This document shows positions 52,622-60,599 of a stretch of 60,599 nt of DNA, piece by piece. The notes below the pieces were generated by a model. The model was not told the origin of the DNA. It saw only the letters and a program-made list of their open reading frames with translations, and made no database searches. The stretch covers positions 1 to 60,599 of the forward strand of contig CABUIX010000003.1 of NCBI GenBank assembly GCA_902491795.1, in the 5' to 3' direction. Origin of the DNA: an uncultured Bacteroidales bacterium (GTDB lineage Bacteria > Bacteroidota > Bacteroidia > Bacteroidales > UBA932). Both the position numbers and the translations under genes were made by a program. How positions within the stretch are numbered: position 1 is the first letter of the stretch; the number at the start of each line of letters is the position of its first letter.

Positions 52622-52629
52622 TAAATTTG
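52622..52629 (+). promoter_or_regulatory. -7 promoter box for the tracrRNA
   Basis: TAAATTTG matches TAnnTTTG exactly and ends 4 nt before the anti-repeat, so the RNA should begin at or just before the anti-repeat. The upstream -33 element is weak. Confidence 0.65.
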
Positions 52630-52633
52630 CAGA

Positions 52634-52716
52634 ACAAAGATTGAGCAATTCACAATAAGGATTATTCCGTTGTGGAAACATTTAAGGCGGGTGTCTTGAC
52701 ACTCGCCTTCTTTTTT
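52634..52716 (+). ncRNA. tracrRNA of the type II-C system
   Basis: The anti-repeat at 52634-52655 (ACAAAGATTGA then GCAATTCACAA) is complementary to repeat positions 2-25 in two 11-bp blocks, with two unpaired T residues on the crRNA side. It runs directly into TAAGGATTATTCCGTTGTGG, a nexus-like hairpin (GGA TTAT TCC), then a terminator stem. The order anti-repeat, ACAATAAGG, nexus, terminator is the standard type II-C layout. The predicted RNA is about 80-85 nt. Its pairing fixes the plus strand as the crRNA strand. It is divergent from cas9. Confidence 0.93.
52684..52716 (+). terminator. Rho-independent terminator of the tracrRNA
   Basis: AAGGCGGGTGTC (52684-52695) pairs with GACACTCGCCTT (52698-52709, one G-T pair) and is followed by CTTTTTT (52710-52716). 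It is also the 3' structural hairpin of the tracrRNA. Confidence 0.92.
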
Positions 52717-52755
52717 GCTTCGCTACACGCCTGAAAGGAGCGGAAAACCTGCAGA

Positions 52756-53316
52756 TTATTTCAGAACCTTGCCGTCGCTGAACGCATTACCGATTCGAGC
52801 GCCTATCGCAAGATAAGCGTTGTTCACTGCATCAAAGCAGATGAATCCTGCCTTTGACGGATCGATCTTTCCGTCACTTCCAAGCACAGACTCATCGGCA
52901 GACACGTTCACTATCCTTGCGGTCATGTAGCACGACTTCGGGTCATACGACAGAAACTCGCACTCCAGGGCTACAGGAAGTTCTGCAATGAGCGGTGCAT
53001 TGACGAATTCAGACTTCACGGCATGAAAACCGGCCTTTGCAAACTTGTCCGGCTCCCTGTTTCCTGACACGATGCCGACATAGTCGCACGGAGTCAAGTA
53101 CTCCGCCGTCGCGAAACTTACGGTAAATGCCTTCGTCGCAAGAATGTTCTGCGTGGTCTTGTGCCCTTCAGACAAACATATGCCTACAGTGTTGTCGGTG
53201 TATATGCCGCCCCAGGCTGCATTCATGACATTCGGCTTGCCTTCACTGTCGTATGCAGCCACGATCAGCACAGGCAGAGGATACATCCAGCTTTTACTTC
53301 CGAAATTCTTTCTCAT
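52756..53316 (-). CDS. Flavin reductase-family (flavoredoxin-like) protein
   Basis: The 186-residue cytoplasmic protein has the flavin reductase-like split-barrel pattern: MYPLPVLIVAAYDSEGKPNV, MNAAWGGIYTDNTVGICLSE (FMN-binding strands), TKAFTVSFATAEYLTPCDYVG and LPVALECEFLS. Members bind FMN and pass electrons from NAD(P)H or ferredoxin. The family also contains flavoredoxins of anaerobes. It sits alone between the tracrRNA terminator and the efflux operon. No partner is adjacent, and the electron acceptor is unknown. Confidence 0.92.
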   Translation of the reverse strand: MRKNFGSKSWMYPLPVLIVAAYDSEGKPNVMNAAWGGIYTDNTVGICLSEGHKTTQNILATKAFTVSFATAEYLTPCDYVGIVSGNREPDKFAKAGFHAVKSEFVNAPLIAELPVALECEFLSYDPKSCYMTARIVNVSADESVLGSDGKIDPSKAGFICFDAVNNAYLAIGARIGNAFSDGKVLK

Positions 53317-53379
53317 ATCATCAAATTGTCATTTTTCCGGCAGACAGCATGATTCTGGTGCCGCCATACCGTTTAATAT

Positions 53380-56300
53380 CTAATTCCAGCCGCCTCCGAG
53401 AGCCTTGTACAGGTAGACAAGTGCAAGATACTCGTCGCGCACGGCCGAGAGGTGCGAAATCTGGGCCTCAAAATAACGGCGCTGCGCATCAAGCACATCC
53501 AGATAGCTGATTGCCCCGTTGATGTACTGAAGGTTCGCGAGCCTGTAATATTTCGCCGAAGCATTCAGCAGATCCGTCTGATAGTTCGTGTTCTCTATGG
53601 CCGAATTGTATGTCACCCTTGCGTCATAGACATCCTTGAACGCCGACATTACAGTCTTCTCGTATTCCGCACGGCTCCTCTCGTAGGCTTCGATGGAAGC
53701 CTTGAAATTCGCCCTGTTCCTGCCGAAATTGAATATTGGAGAGGCAAGGCTGCCCAACGCGTAATAGAAAGGTGACTGGAACAGACCGGCAAATGAATTG
53801 TCTTCGAGACCTCCGGTAAGATTTATGGTAAACACCGGAAACCTTTCTGCGCTTGCAACACCGACCGCGGCCTCCGCAGCCTTCAGGTTCATCTCAGCCT
53901 CACGGACATCCGGACGTCTCTCCAACAGCTGTGAAGGTACACCTACAGGAATCTCGTCACGATATCCCAGCTGCAGCAGTGAAGACTTCCGCCTCTCCAT
54001 AGTCCGGGGGTAAGATCCGGTAAGGAAGGCCAGTTCGCTCTCCTTCACGGCAATCTGCCTCTCAAGGTCAGGGACCAGTGAAGATGCAGTCGCAAGTTCC
54101 ACAATCGCCTGCTGATAGGGTATTTCGTTGGTAAGTCCGCTCTGGAAGCGAAGTTCAGCCTTTGACACTCCTTCCTCCCTTGTCTTGACGGTAGCCTTCA
54201 CCACGGCCAGTTCCTCATCAAGCGATACAAGCTCAAAATAACAGCGTGCGACCTCCGAAACGAGTGTCATCTGTACGCCTCTCCTGGCTTCCACACTTGC
54301 CAGATATTCGGCCAAAGCTTCCTTGCTTCCCCATCGCAGCCTTCCCCACAGGTCAACTTCCCATTTCATGTCCGCCTTGAGGCCGATTTCGGGATCATCC
54401 CCAGGCGAAGTCCCGTCGTAGTTGTTGAACTCATTGTCAGCACTTGCCTTCGCGGATATCGACGGAAAGATGCGCGAATTCTCCACACGGTACCGATACT
54501 GGAGTTCCTGCACACGGCGGGCGGCAATCTCCATGTCCTTGTTGTATTCAAGGGCATTGCGCACAAGCCTCGTCAGCACTGTGTCACCATAGACATCGGC
54601 CCATGCAAGATCCGCTATAGTGAGTGAATCGGCATACTGATCCTGAACATAGGATTCGGGCAGCCCGAGATCCGGCTTTGAGACATATTTTGACGGAGAG
54701 CAAGAATTTGCCCCCAATGTCAAACCTGCAAACATCAGTACAAGCATCGTTGCCTTGCCGCTCTTCTTCTTGAGGGCGGCAATAAGCTTTTTGCCGTTCA
54801 TTTTGCCGTGCATGATTTCCTTGAATCTGTATACCCATACAAAGAAGAACGGGACGAACAATATTCCTATCGTCACGGCGACAATCATTCCCACAAAGAC
54901 TCCTGTGCCTATGTTCTGACGGCTTGCGGCACCGGGACCGGATGCCATCACAAGAGGGAGCATGCCGAGGATGAACGCCAGGGAGGTCATCATGATGGGC
55001 CTGAACCTCAACTTCGCCGCATCGGCCGCTGCCTGCACGGGATCTTCGCCATGCTCGACATTCTCCTTCGCAAACTCGACAATCAGTATGGCGTTCTTTG
55101 CCACCAGACCTACAAGCATAACGAGACCTATCTGGAAATAGATGTTGCTGTCATATCCGAAAATCAGGACGCCGAAATACGCTCCTGCAATCGCTATCGG
55201 CAGAGAGAGCAACACTGCCACAGGCACGCTCCAGCTCTCATACAGAGCCGCAAGGAACAGGAAGACAAAAAGGATACAGAGAGCAAGCACGATACCTGTC
55301 TTGCCTCCTTCCTTCTTCTCCTGATATGACAAGCCGCTCCACTCCACATCAACGTTTGACGGCAGATGTTCCGCCACGATACGTTCAAGCGCAGCCATCG
55401 CCTGCCCTGAGCTGTAGCCTTGTGCAGTTTCGGCATTGATGTTTGCAGAATAGAACATGTTGAATCTCTTGACGGTTCCTGGTCCTGTAGTATAGGAAGT
55501 CGTTCCAAGGGCGGTTACAGGCACCATCGAACCGTTCGAGCTCTTGACGAAAAAGAGATTCAGGTTGTCCTTGTGCGCCCTGTAAGGGCCTTCAGCCTGG
55601 AGGTAAACCCTGTAGATTCGGTTGTACATGTTGAAGTCATTGATGTAAACCGATCCGGTGAATGCCTTCAGGGTCGAGAAAATGTCGGCTATCGGCACTC
55701 CGAGGAGCTGGGCCTTGTCCCTGTCCACATCAAAATACAGCTGCGGAATATCCTTCTGCATCGCGCTTGACACTCCGGACAACTCCTTGCACTGTGAAGC
55801 ATAGTATACCAGAGTGTCTGCAGCAGCCTGCAGTTGCTCGTAGGTGCAGTCCCCCCTGGCCTCAAGAGCCATTTCTATGCCACCTGAAGAACCAAGACCC
55901 GGAATGACGGCAGGTGTGCTGGTGTAGACCTTGCTCTCAGGATACATTGACAGTGAATCGCGGACAAGCTGCATCGTCTTGTCGATATTCCTCTCCTTGC
56001 GTTCATCCCAGGGCTTCAGCATTACCGTAAACTGCGCATTGGACTGGCTGGTCCCGATTCGCGGAGAAGATCCGACGACGCTGAGCACATTTGCGATGTC
56101 CGGCTGGCGCATGAAAAACTCCATCGCCCTGTCGGCAACTGCCCTTGTCCGTTCGAGCGTCGACCCGACAGGGAGTTCAAGCTCTACCGTGAAGTATCCC
56201 TGGTCCTCCTTGGGGAGGAAACTCTGAGGAATTATACGGGACATCACAAAGATGCCTATGCAAACGATTCCGAATGCGGCAAACATCCTTCTGGAATGTT

Positions 56301-57897
56301 TCAGGCTGATCCGGACAGCCTTCGAATAGAAGCTGTTCCCCTTGTCGTACCATGTCGTTATCTTGCGGAAGAGGAAATTCTTCTTCTTCCCACTGTCAGG
56401 ACGCAGGAACGTGGCACACATCACAGGGCTCAGAGTCAGGGCCACGACCGTGGAAATTACCACGGAAACGGCAATCGTGACACTGAACTGACGGAACAGC
56501 TGGCCGGTTATGCCGGAAAGGAAGCTTACAGGCACAAACACGGCGCAGAGCACGAGTGACATCGCGACCAGCGCGCTTCCTATACCGCTCATTGCCTTTT
56601 TAGTAGCCTCCTTTGGCGGCAGATGCTCCTGCTCCATGATTCTGTCGACATTCTCCACCACCACAATGGCATCGTCCACGACTATACCGATCGCAAGCAC
56701 AAGTCCGAGAAGCGTCATGGTGTTGAGCGAAAATCCGAAAAGCAGCATTATGCCGAAGGTGCCCACAAGGGATATCGGCACCGCAATCGCCGGCACCAGC
56801 GTTGCCCTCCAGCTCTGCAGCGAGAGGAACACCACGAGAATCACAAGGATCAACGCCTCAAAAAGCGTCTTGTAAACTTCGTGGATGGACTCGGAAATGT
56901 ATTCCGTCATGTCGAAGGGAATGTCATATGTGATTCCATCAGGGAAACTCTCGCTGATTTCCGCCATCGCGGCCTTCACGTTCTTGGCCACTTCCATTGC
57001 GTTGGCTCCGGGAAGCATCAAGACATTGATGACGGCAGCATTTTCGCCGTCGATTCCGCTCTCGGTATTGTAAGACTGAGCTTCGAGCGAAACCCTTGCC
57101 ACATCTCTCATCCTCAGGATGGTGCCGTCATCGCTCGCACGGACGATGATGTTCTCGAACTCCGTCTCATTCGAAAGTCTTCCGGTCGCGGTTATGGGAG
57201 TGGTCACATCCACATTCTCAATAGGCTGCTGCCCCAGGACACCAGCGGCAGATTCGCGGTTCTGGTCCTTTATTGCATTCTGCAGATCGCCTACGGTAAG
57301 CCCCATGCTCGCAAGCTTGTCCGGCTGGACCCATATCTGCATTGCATAGTAACGGCTGCCGACACTCTGGACACGGCCGACTCCCGGGACACGCCTTATC
57401 ATGTCCACCACATTGAGAGTCGCATAATTGCTCAGGTAAACCTCGTCAAACTTGGGATCGGTGGCCTGAAGCGTAATGGTCAGCAACTTGTTCGGGGCCT
57501 GTTTCTCTATCGAGATTCCATTCTGGACCACTTCCGAGGGCAACCTCGACTCGGCCTCCTTGACCCTGTTCTGGATTTCGACGGCTGCCAGATCAGGATC
57601 AGTGGAACTGTCGAATGTCACAGTCGCGGTGAACGATCCCGTGTTGGTGTTGGAAGACTCCATATAGAGCATTCCAGGGGTTCCGTTGAGTTCCTGCTCA
57701 ATAGGGGTAGCGACAGCCTGCGAAACAGCAAGTGCGCTGGCGCCCGGGTAAGATGCGGAAATGGTGACCTGCGGAGGCACAATCTCCGGGTACTGGTCAA
57801 TCGGCAGCATCGTCAGGCCGATGAGCCCGACAATGACAATAAGGACAGATATTACCGTCGAAAAGACCGGCCTGTCTATGAAAAAATCGGATTTCAT
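53380..57897 (-). CDS. RND efflux pump (HAE1/AcrB type) fused to its outer-membrane factor
   Basis: A single 1505-residue reading frame. Residues 1-~1028 are an AcrB-like proton-driven pump: FFIDRPVFSTVISVLIVIVG, GIVVDDAIVVVENVDRIM, VALTLSPVMCATFL and the ending FVPFFFVWVYRFKEIM. Residues ~1029-1066 are KKKSGKATMLVLMFAGLTLG followed by ANSC, a textbook lipoprotein signal with Cys1066. Residues 1066-1505 (440) are an OprM/TolC-like channel: DLAWADVYGDTVLTRLVRNA, EVDLWGRLRWGSKEALAEYL, LLERRPDVREAE and SYLDVLDAQRRYFEAQ. Internal ATGs at 54813 and 54801 precede the signal. AAGGA lies 4 nt before the first. The outer-membrane part may be released by LspA cleavage or made from an internal start. 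It overlaps the adaptor gene by 4 bases. Confidence 0.93.
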   Translation of the reverse strand: MKSDFFIDRPVFSTVISVLIVIVGLIGLTMLPIDQYPEIVPPQVTISASYPGASALAVSQAVATPIEQELNGTPGMLYMESSNTNTGSFTATVTFDSSTDPDLAAVEIQNRVKEAESRLPSEVVQNGISIEKQAPNKLLTITLQATDPKFDEVYLSNYATLNVVDMIRRVPGVGRVQSVGSRYYAMQIWVQPDKLASMGLTVGDLQNAIKDQNRESAAGVLGQQPIENVDVTTPITATGRLSNETEFENIIVRASDDGTILRMRDVARVSLEAQSYNTESGIDGENAAVINVLMLPGANAMEVAKNVKAAMAEISESFPDGITYDIPFDMTEYISESIHEVYKTLFEALILVILVVFLSLQSWRATLVPAIAVPISLVGTFGIMLLFGFSLNTMTLLGLVLAIGIVVDDAIVVVENVDRIMEQEHLPPKEATKKAMSGIGSALVAMSLVLCAVFVPVSFLSGITGQLFRQFSVTIAVSVVISTVVALTLSPVMCATFLRPDSGKKKNFLFRKITTWYDKGNSFYSKAVRISLKHSRRMFAAFGIVCIGIFVMSRIIPQSFLPKEDQGYFTVELELPVGSTLERTRAVADRAMEFFMRQPDIANVLSVVGSSPRIGTSQSNAQFTVMLKPWDERKERNIDKTMQLVRDSLSMYPESKVYTSTPAVIPGLGSSGGIEMALEARGDCTYEQLQAAADTLVYYASQCKELSGVSSAMQKDIPQLYFDVDRDKAQLLGVPIADIFSTLKAFTGSVYINDFNMYNRIYRVYLQAEGPYRAHKDNLNLFFVKSSNGSMVPVTALGTTSYTTGPGTVKRFNMFYSANINAETAQGYSSGQAMAALERIVAEHLPSNVDVEWSGLSYQEKKEGGKTGIVLALCILFVFLFLAALYESWSVPVAVLLSLPIAIAGAYFGVLIFGYDSNIYFQIGLVMLVGLVAKNAILIVEFAKENVEHGEDPVQAAADAAKLRFRPIMMTSLAFILGMLPLVMASGPGAASRQNIGTGVFVGMIVAVTIGILFVPFFFVWVYRFKEIMHGKMNGKKLIAALKKKSGKATMLVLMFAGLTLGANSCSPSKYVSKPDLGLPESYVQDQYADSLTIADLAWADVYGDTVLTRLVRNALEYNKDMEIAARRVQELQYRYRVENSRIFPSISAKASADNEFNNYDGTSPGDDPEIGLKADMKWEVDLWGRLRWGSKEALAEYLASVEARRGVQMTLVSEVARCYFELVSLDEELAVVKATVKTREEGVSKAELRFQSGLTNEIPYQQAIVELATASSLVPDLERQIAVKESELAFLTGSYPRTMERRKSSLLQLGYRDEIPVGVPSQLLERRPDVREAEMNLKAAEAAVGVASAERFPVFTINLTGGLEDNSFAGLFQSPFYYALGSLASPIFNFGRNRANFKASIEAYERSRAEYEKTVMSAFKDVYDARVTYNSAIENTNYQTDLLNASAKYYRLANLQYINGAISYLDVLDAQRRYFEAQISHLSAVRDEYLALVYLYKALGGGWN

Positions 57898-59081
57898 ACC
57901 TTGCGAGCCTTCATTCCGTGAATCAACTTGTGATACCCCTCAACCACTATTTCCTCTCCGGCAAGCAATCCTCTCTCTACTATCGTATTGTTGCCGTTCT
58001 CCGGCCCTATCTCTATGAAACGCTTTTCAACCGTCCCGTTAGGCCTGAGCACGAATATGTAGGAGCCAGTCTTCTCCGTCGATATTGCCTTTGTCGGCAC
58101 AACAACGGTATTCTCCCTGACATCCAGAAGGACCGTGACATTCGTGAACTGGCCGGGCAGCAATTCATGGTCGGGATTCGGCATTTTGGCCCTCACCGAG
58201 AAAGTTCCCGACTTGGAATCCACCTGAGGATCGGCAAAATCCACCAATCCGCTGTACGGATATACGGACTTGTCAGCCAAGGTGATCTTGACATAGGGAG
58301 CCCACTTTCTTGAAGTGTCAGTCTGTCCGAAATTCACATTCCTCGCCTTGCTTTTCTGATAATCAAGGTCTGTCATCTTGAACTCCACGAAAACGGTGTC
58401 GCTCTTGACTATGGTGGCAAGCAGGGACTGTCCGCCCGGACCGACAAGGGTACCGATGTCCACATAGCGTTCGCTTATGTAACCGCTTATCGGTGAACGA
58501 ACCACAGTATAACCCAAAGCGAGTTCACTCTGAGCCAGGTCAGCCTCGCTCATCTGGACTTCCGCCTTTGCTGTCTCGTAATTGGCAACGGCATTGTCAA
58601 GGTCCAGCTGACTGGCAGCCTGCTGCTCATACAGAGGTTCGATACGCCTCAAAGCCCGTTCTGCCTGCTGGGCAAGGGCCCTGTTCTTCTCGAGCTGTGC
58701 CTTGTCCTTGTCCACTGTGGCCTGATATTGCCTGGGATCAATTATAAAAAGCCTCTGGTTCTTCTCCACATAGGATCCTTCCTCGAAAAGCATGCTTTCG
58801 AGATAGCCCTCCACCCTTGCACGCACTTCGACGAACTGCTGCGCACGGATGGTTCCCGGATATTCCCCATATACCTCCACATCCTGAGTCTGGACCGTCT
58901 GAGTCTTGACAACCGGAATATTCTCCGGCTCCGGCTTCCGGCCTGACAGAACAATGATCAATATGACGGCAACCGCCACGGCAACTGCCGCAACGATCAA
59001 TGTCCATACCTTCCGGCCGAAGTGAAACAGTCCCTTGCCGTCACCGCCGGATTTCCAGAATTGTCTTGAATTTCCTTTCAT
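57894..59081 (-). CDS. RND efflux membrane fusion protein (periplasmic adaptor)
   Basis: The 395-residue protein has a basic N-terminal cytoplasmic tail of ~23 residues and a single transmembrane anchor (~24-46, VWTLIVAAVAVAVAVILIIV). The adaptor's lipoyl/barrel-sandwich halves are VEVRARVEGYLESMLFEEGS and YTVVRSPISGYISERYVDIG, flanking a coiled-coil hairpin (~105-175). A beta-barrel and membrane-proximal domain follow (LLPGQFTNVTVLLDV, VVPTKAISTEKTGSYIFVL). It bridges the RND pump and outer-membrane channel. Its stop overlaps the pump start (ATGA), and it follows the epimerase gene by 5 bp. Confidence 0.95.
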   Translation of the reverse strand: MKGNSRQFWKSGGDGKGLFHFGRKVWTLIVAAVAVAVAVILIIVLSGRKPEPENIPVVKTQTVQTQDVEVYGEYPGTIRAQQFVEVRARVEGYLESMLFEEGSYVEKNQRLFIIDPRQYQATVDKDKAQLEKNRALAQQAERALRRIEPLYEQQAASQLDLDNAVANYETAKAEVQMSEADLAQSELALGYTVVRSPISGYISERYVDIGTLVGPGGQSLLATIVKSDTVFVEFKMTDLDYQKSKARNVNFGQTDTSRKWAPYVKITLADKSVYPYSGLVDFADPQVDSKSGTFSVRAKMPNPDHELLPGQFTNVTVLLDVRENTVVVPTKAISTEKTGSYIFVLRPNGTVEKRFIEIGPENGNNTIVERGLLAGEEIVVEGYHKLIHGMKARKV

Positions 59082-59086
59082 ATGAG

Positions 59087-60031
59087 TCAGGAGTTATGTT
59101 TGTCATCGCTGAACAGGCCAAGAGGCTTGAATCCGAAGTCCCTGTACGCCTTGTCCGTATCATAATAATTTTTGATCATCAAAATCTTCATGTTCACCAT
59201 CGTGAATTCCACGCGCAAACCGCATGACGACAGAAGGTTTCCCAAAACGCCAGCCAATTTCAGCAAAAAATCCGGAAGACGCACAAAAGATCTCTTCAGT
59301 CCGAAATGGTCTGCAATCGCACGGAACAACTCCTCATAGGTGTAATTCTCACCGCAAATGAGGTATTTTTCACCGCTTTTCCCATTTTCCATGGCCATCA
59401 CCATGCCCCTGGCGGCTTCAGCCACGTCGATTACGTTCTTACCACCGGAGGGACAAACCAGAAGCCTGGAGTTCTTCACCATGCTGAACACTCTGTTTGA
59501 CCCCTTCTCGCTGCCGTATTTCCCGATCATGAACGTCGGATTGACCACGACCACATCCAGCTTTCCCCTCATGAGCACAAGGCTTTCCTCCGCCTCTTTC
59601 TTGCTGCGCGCATAAAAAGATTCCGAAAAAGGGTACCGCATCGGACTGGACTCATCCTTTCCGTAACCGATAGTATTCGCTGTGCTCACGTACAGAAACC
59701 TCTTTACACCGCACTCGGCCGCAAGTTCGGCCAACATCCGCGATGCCTCGGCATTCACACGGCGATATACCTCATAATCATTGCATGACTGTGAAGTCAT
59801 TGCTGCAACATGAATCAGCCGGCTGCATCTTGCAACCAAAGGTCTCATGGCAGACATATCCTTGAAATCGGCTTCAGCAATCTCAAGACCCTCTCCGCTC
59901 CGGCCGGAATATTTTCTCCCGTGCCTTAGCGTGGCTATCACCGAATAACCTTCATCAAGCAGTCTCTCGATTATATTGGTGGCCAGCATCCCGTTGGCTC
60001 CAGTCACCAGCACAGTCTTTTCCTTCTCCAT
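59087..60031 (-). CDS. NAD(P)-dependent epimerase/dehydratase-family protein
   Basis: The 314-residue extended short-chain dehydrogenase has the N-terminal Rossmann motif TVLVTGANGMLATNIIERLL (GxxGxxG), the acidic AEADFKDM region and the conserved LIHVAAMTS strand. The catalytic YxxxK pair is in ESFYARSKKEAEESL (Tyr-Ala-Arg-Ser-Lys), preceded by YVSTANTIGYG. It resembles sugar epimerases and 3-beta-hydroxysteroid dehydrogenase-like or dihydroflavonol reductase-like proteins. The substrate cannot be predicted. It is 6 bp from the SDR gene and 5 bp from the adaptor gene, making one tight operon of two oxidoreductases and an efflux system. Confidence 0.88.
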   Translation of the reverse strand: MEKEKTVLVTGANGMLATNIIERLLDEGYSVIATLRHGRKYSGRSGEGLEIAEADFKDMSAMRPLVARCSRLIHVAAMTSQSCNDYEVYRRVNAEASRMLAELAAECGVKRFLYVSTANTIGYGKDESSPMRYPFSESFYARSKKEAEESLVLMRGKLDVVVVNPTFMIGKYGSEKGSNRVFSMVKNSRLLVCPSGGKNVIDVAEAARGMVMAMENGKSGEKYLICGENYTYEELFRAIADHFGLKRSFVRLPDFLLKLAGVLGNLLSSCGLRVEFTMVNMKILMIKNYYDTDKAYRDFGFKPLGLFSDDKHNS

Positions 60032-60037
60032 ATTTCA

Positions 60038-60599
60038 CTACCCTATCTCTTTGGTGAGCACTGAACGGCTCATCATTTTGGACTTAAGCTGTTCAGGTAC
60101 AAATTTCAGCAAATAATATGACAATCTGTTCATCATCCCCGGCACGATTATCCTCTTGCCGCAGAACATCCCGTCTATGCAGGACTTGGCGGCCTTGTCA
60201 GGTGATACCGAGAGAATGCGCCCCAACGCACCCTGCCGCTCAATCCTCGCAATGATCTCTGCCCTGGTGGGCATCGGACCAAGCAACGCCAGGCACACCG
60301 AGATGCCCATCGGCCTGAATTCCTCCCGCATTCCGAGCGAAAAGTGTTTGATGTACGCCTTCGAAGCCGGATACACTGTCTTGTAGCCGGTAGGTATCAT
60401 TGCTGCAAGAGACGATATGTTCAGTATATGCGAAGGCGCGTTCCTGACAAGATTGGGAAGCAGGCCGTGTGTAAGGACAGTCGTGGCCAGCACATTGAGC
60501 CGCATTATCGTGTCGATATATGTGAGCGGAACCTGACCGAATTTCTTGCTGCCACCGGTTCCTGCAACGTTCCCATGCTGGTTCTCTGGGGCTTCGGCG
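60038..60599 (-). CDS. Short-chain dehydrogenase/reductase, C-terminal part (cut by window edge)
   Basis: The frame is open from the right edge to the stop at 60038. Reading upstream of the internal ATG at 60505 gives NVAGTGGSKKFGQVPLTYID, which carries the SDR NxAG-type motif, so the true gene starts outside the window. Inside it are HILNISSLAAMIPTG (catalytic Ser) and TVYPASKAYIKHFSLGMREE (catalytic YxxxK), followed by the LLGPMPTRAEI region after the active site. It is a classical SDR with an unknown substrate and the first visible gene of the SDR-epimerase-efflux operon. Confidence 0.9.
   Translation of the reverse strand, partial: AEAPENQHGNVAGTGGSKKFGQVPLTYIDTIMRLNVLATTVLTHGLLPNLVRNAPSHILNISSLAAMIPTGYKTVYPASKAYIKHFSLGMREEFRPMGISVCLALLGPMPTRAEIIARIERQGALGRILSVSPDKAAKSCIDGMFCGKRIIVPGMMNRLSYYLLKFVPEQLKSKMMSRSVLTKEIG

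Noticed and set aside
52545..52756. Additional cas gene (csn2 or cas4) near cas9
   Set aside because: The region holds only divergent promoters and the tracrRNA. No such gene lies on either side, so the locus is II-C.
56623..57921. 432-codon open frame on the plus strand
   Set aside because: Antisense to the AcrB-like half of the pump gene. The product is His/Arg-rich with no family features.

Overview
The window is a stretch of Bacteroidota (Bacteroidales-type) chromosome. Lineage signs are a SusC/SusD pair, a one-protein hybrid two-component regulator (HTCS), BACON-domain lipoproteins, a Rho factor with a long low-complexity insert, a TGS-linked nucleoside kinase, and many matches to the Bacteroidota -7 promoter element TAnnTTTG with almost no Shine-Dalgarno sequences. 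Genus cannot be fixed from sequence alone. Pectin degradation suggests a gut or rumen commensal.

Layout. 1-4.5 kb: truncated DUF1349 secreted protein divergent from a LuxR-type regulator, a secreted hypothetical, a rubredoxin, and a NikR-like regulator followed by a TonB-dependent receptor. 4.5-8.4 kb: two paralogous BACON lipoproteins with a shared promoter motif. 8.8-26.5 kb: a pectin utilisation locus, all on the minus strand, read as HTCS, GH105-PL1 fusion, frameshifted PL1 pectate lyase, SusC, SusD, DUF4957/DUF5123-like surface lipoprotein. 26.6-46.7 kb: mostly housekeeping (MATE pump, ZupT, CdsA, FtsH, biotin ligase, Rpe, DnaA, cell-wall amidase, LptD-like protein, Rho, Upp, TGS-kinase, C_GCAxxG_C_C protein, alpha/beta hydrolase, acetyltransferase, Dtd, AraC regulator). 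46.8-52.7 kb: a compact complete type II-C CRISPR-Cas system (short array, cas2, cas1, cas9, tracrRNA). 52.7-60.6 kb: flavin reductase, then an SDR - epimerase - membrane fusion protein - RND pump operon in which the RND pump and its outer-membrane factor are one reading frame.

How it works together. In the pectin locus HTCS should sense a pectin fragment in the periplasm and activate the locus. PL1 enzymes cut homogalacturonan, SusC/SusD and the lipoprotein capture and import fragments, and GH105 removes unsaturated uronic acid ends. In the CRISPR locus the crRNA strand is the plus strand, opposite to cas9-cas1-cas2. The tracrRNA diverges from cas9 and pairs with the repeat in two 11-bp blocks. 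Each intact 47-bp repeat appears to contain an entire Bacteroidota promoter (TTG, 20 nt, TAATTTTG).

The most interesting signals are the repeat-embedded promoters, the apparently inverted polarity of the array, palindromic bidirectional promoters built from head-to-head -7 boxes, the RND-OMF fusion with an internal lipoprotein signal, a NikR homologue without nickel ligands, and the frameshifted pectate lyase.
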